Positions 63,180 through 64,000 of a DNA stretch of 64,000 nucleotides are shown here, piece after piece (within the stretch, counting starts at the first letter, position 1; each line of letters opens with the position of its first letter). The notes below the pieces were generated by a model. That model saw only the letters and a program-made list of their open reading frames with translations, did not search any database and had not been told where the DNA came from. The DNA lies in NCBI RefSeq assembly GCF_003671765.1, contig NZ_QPIB01000008.1, positions 124,001 through 188,000 on the forward strand. The letters are read 5' to 3'. The translations under genes were made by a program, and so were the position numbers. Source of the stretch: Xenophilus sp. E41. GTDB lineage: Bacteria > Pseudomonadota > Gammaproteobacteria > Burkholderiales > Burkholderiaceae_C.

Positions 63180-64000
63180 ATGGCCGCCACCGACCTTCCC
63201 GAGCTCAAGCTGCTGCAGCTCTTCGACCTGCTCTACGACGCCCGCAGCGTCACGCGCGTGGCCGAGCAGCTGGGCCAGAGCCAGCCCACGGTCAGCATCT
63301 GGCTCAACCGCCTGCGCGCGCACCTGAAGGACCCGCTCTTCGTGCGCACGCCGGGCGGCATGGCGCCCACGCCGCAGGCCGACGCGCTCATCGGCCCCTG
63401 CCGCGCCGCGCTGGAGTCGGTGCGCCGGCTGACCTCATGGGAGCCCGACTTCGATCCGGCCACCGCCCGCCGGCGCTTTCGCATCTGCATGACCGACGCC
63501 AGCCATGTGGCGCTGCTGCCCCGCCTGCTGGCGCACGTGCGAGGCCAGGCGCCGGGCGTGCGGCTGGAAGCGGCCCGCATCGATGGCAACACCGAGCGGG
63601 CGCTGGAGTCGGGGGAGGCGGACCTGGCCATCGGCTACGTGCCCTGGCTGGGCAACGGCGTGTACCAGCAGCAGCTCTACGAACAGGACTGGGTCTGCCT
63701 GGCCAACGCGAACCATCCCCGCCTGCGGCGCCGGCTGGGCATCCGGCAATACGCCGCCGAGGGCCACGTCACCATCGCGGCAGGCACGGGGGCGCAGTTG
63801 CTGGAGCTGGCGCTGGCGCGTGCGCGCATCGAGCGCGACGTGGTGCTGGAACTGCCGGGCTTTCTGGGCCTGGGCGCGATCATCCGCAGCACCGACCTCA
63901 TCGCCACGCTGCCGCGCCATATCGGGGAGACCCTGGCGCGGTCCAATGGCTTGTCGGTGTTCCGCTGCCCCGTGGCGGTGGAGGGTTTCGCCGTGCGCCA
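63180..64000 (+). CDS. LysR-family regulator, cut by the window end
   Basis: First 273 residues. Winged helix LKLLQLFDLLYDARSVTRVA then QLGQSQPTVSIWLNRLRAHL, and the effector domain from RRFRICMTDASHVALLPRLL. It continues beyond 64000. It is divergent from the PanE-led operon and is its probable activator, with the dyad at 63136 as the site. NodD-like (effector half resembles PcaQ/LinR-type regulators of aromatic pathways). Confidence 0.92.
   Translation, partial: MAATDLPELKLLQLFDLLYDARSVTRVAEQLGQSQPTVSIWLNRLRAHLKDPLFVRTPGGMAPTPQADALIGPCRAALESVRRLTSWEPDFDPATARRRFRICMTDASHVALLPRLLAHVRGQAPGVRLEAARIDGNTERALESGEADLAIGYVPWLGNGVYQQQLYEQDWVCLANANHPRLRRRLGIRQYAAEGHVTIAAGTGAQLLELALARARIERDVVLELPGFLGLGAIIRSTDLIATLPRHIGETLARSNGLSVFRCPVAVEGFAVR

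Overview
The window is high-GC (roughly 70%), densely coded DNA of a betaproteobacterium of the order Burkholderiales, most likely family Comamonadaceae (Variovorax/Acidovorax-like). This rests on the Bug-type (tripartite tricarboxylate) receptors, the zapA-6S RNA linkage, the FNR/cbb3-oxidase block and three families of short intergenic repeats of a kind I associate with this family. I cannot name the genus from sequence alone. No prophage, insertion sequence, CRISPR array, tRNA or rRNA was seen; this is ordinary chromosome with accessory catabolic genes.

Layout. 1-4443: 5' end of an RND efflux permease and its adaptor, an alpha/beta-hydrolase-fold protein that has lost its catalytic serine and histidine, a LysR regulator and a small monooxygenase-like protein. 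4502-12884: a B12 operon on the minus strand (btuB, cobU, btuF, btuC, btuD, cobO, cobD, cobC) behind a cobalamin riboswitch. 12935-14652: zapB-like and zapA genes, 6S RNA and a TauE/SafE exporter. 14681-26250: a PAP2 phosphatase and a low-oxygen respiration block (TauE/UreH-like membrane protein, hemN, fnr, ccoH, ccoG, ccoP, ccoQ, ccoO, ccoN, ccoS, ccoI) with FNR boxes. 26296-29775: an AraC regulator divergent from a nitrilase, and two universal stress proteins behind a fourth FNR-like site.

29824-35833: a malonate-use operon (gntR, malonyl-CoA decarboxylase, Bug receptor, enoyl-CoA hydratase-like protein, malonyl-CoA synthetase) with a 16-bp perfect palindrome upstream. 35983-44040: an RlmN-like radical SAM protein with a methyltransferase, a Bug receptor divergent from a LysR gene, a pair of PNPOx-fold proteins (one fused to GAF and a winged-helix-like domain), a hemerythrin-like protein and an amino-acid-type binding protein either side of tandem PmrA-like boxes. 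44056-56253: an exported protein, a YgiQ radical SAM protein, a MarR-GNAT fusion with a large operator, a CHRD lipoprotein, 3-hydroxybutyrate dehydrogenase, a patatin, a PhnB-like protein, an MFS pump, split chromate transporter genes, an aldo/keto reductase and a small membrane protein. 56311-64000: a LuxR regulator, DUF3237 and Bug genes, then a tightly overlapping six-gene catabolic operon (PanE-like, VOC, MaoC, CaiB, AroE-like, AroQ-like) divergent from a LysR gene cut by the window end.

The most interesting points are the ~55-bp repeat family that has entered coding sequence in three genes, the catalytically dead hydrolase, the 37-bp operator touching the start codon of the MarR-GNAT gene, and the uncharacterised six-gene CoA-thioester operon.
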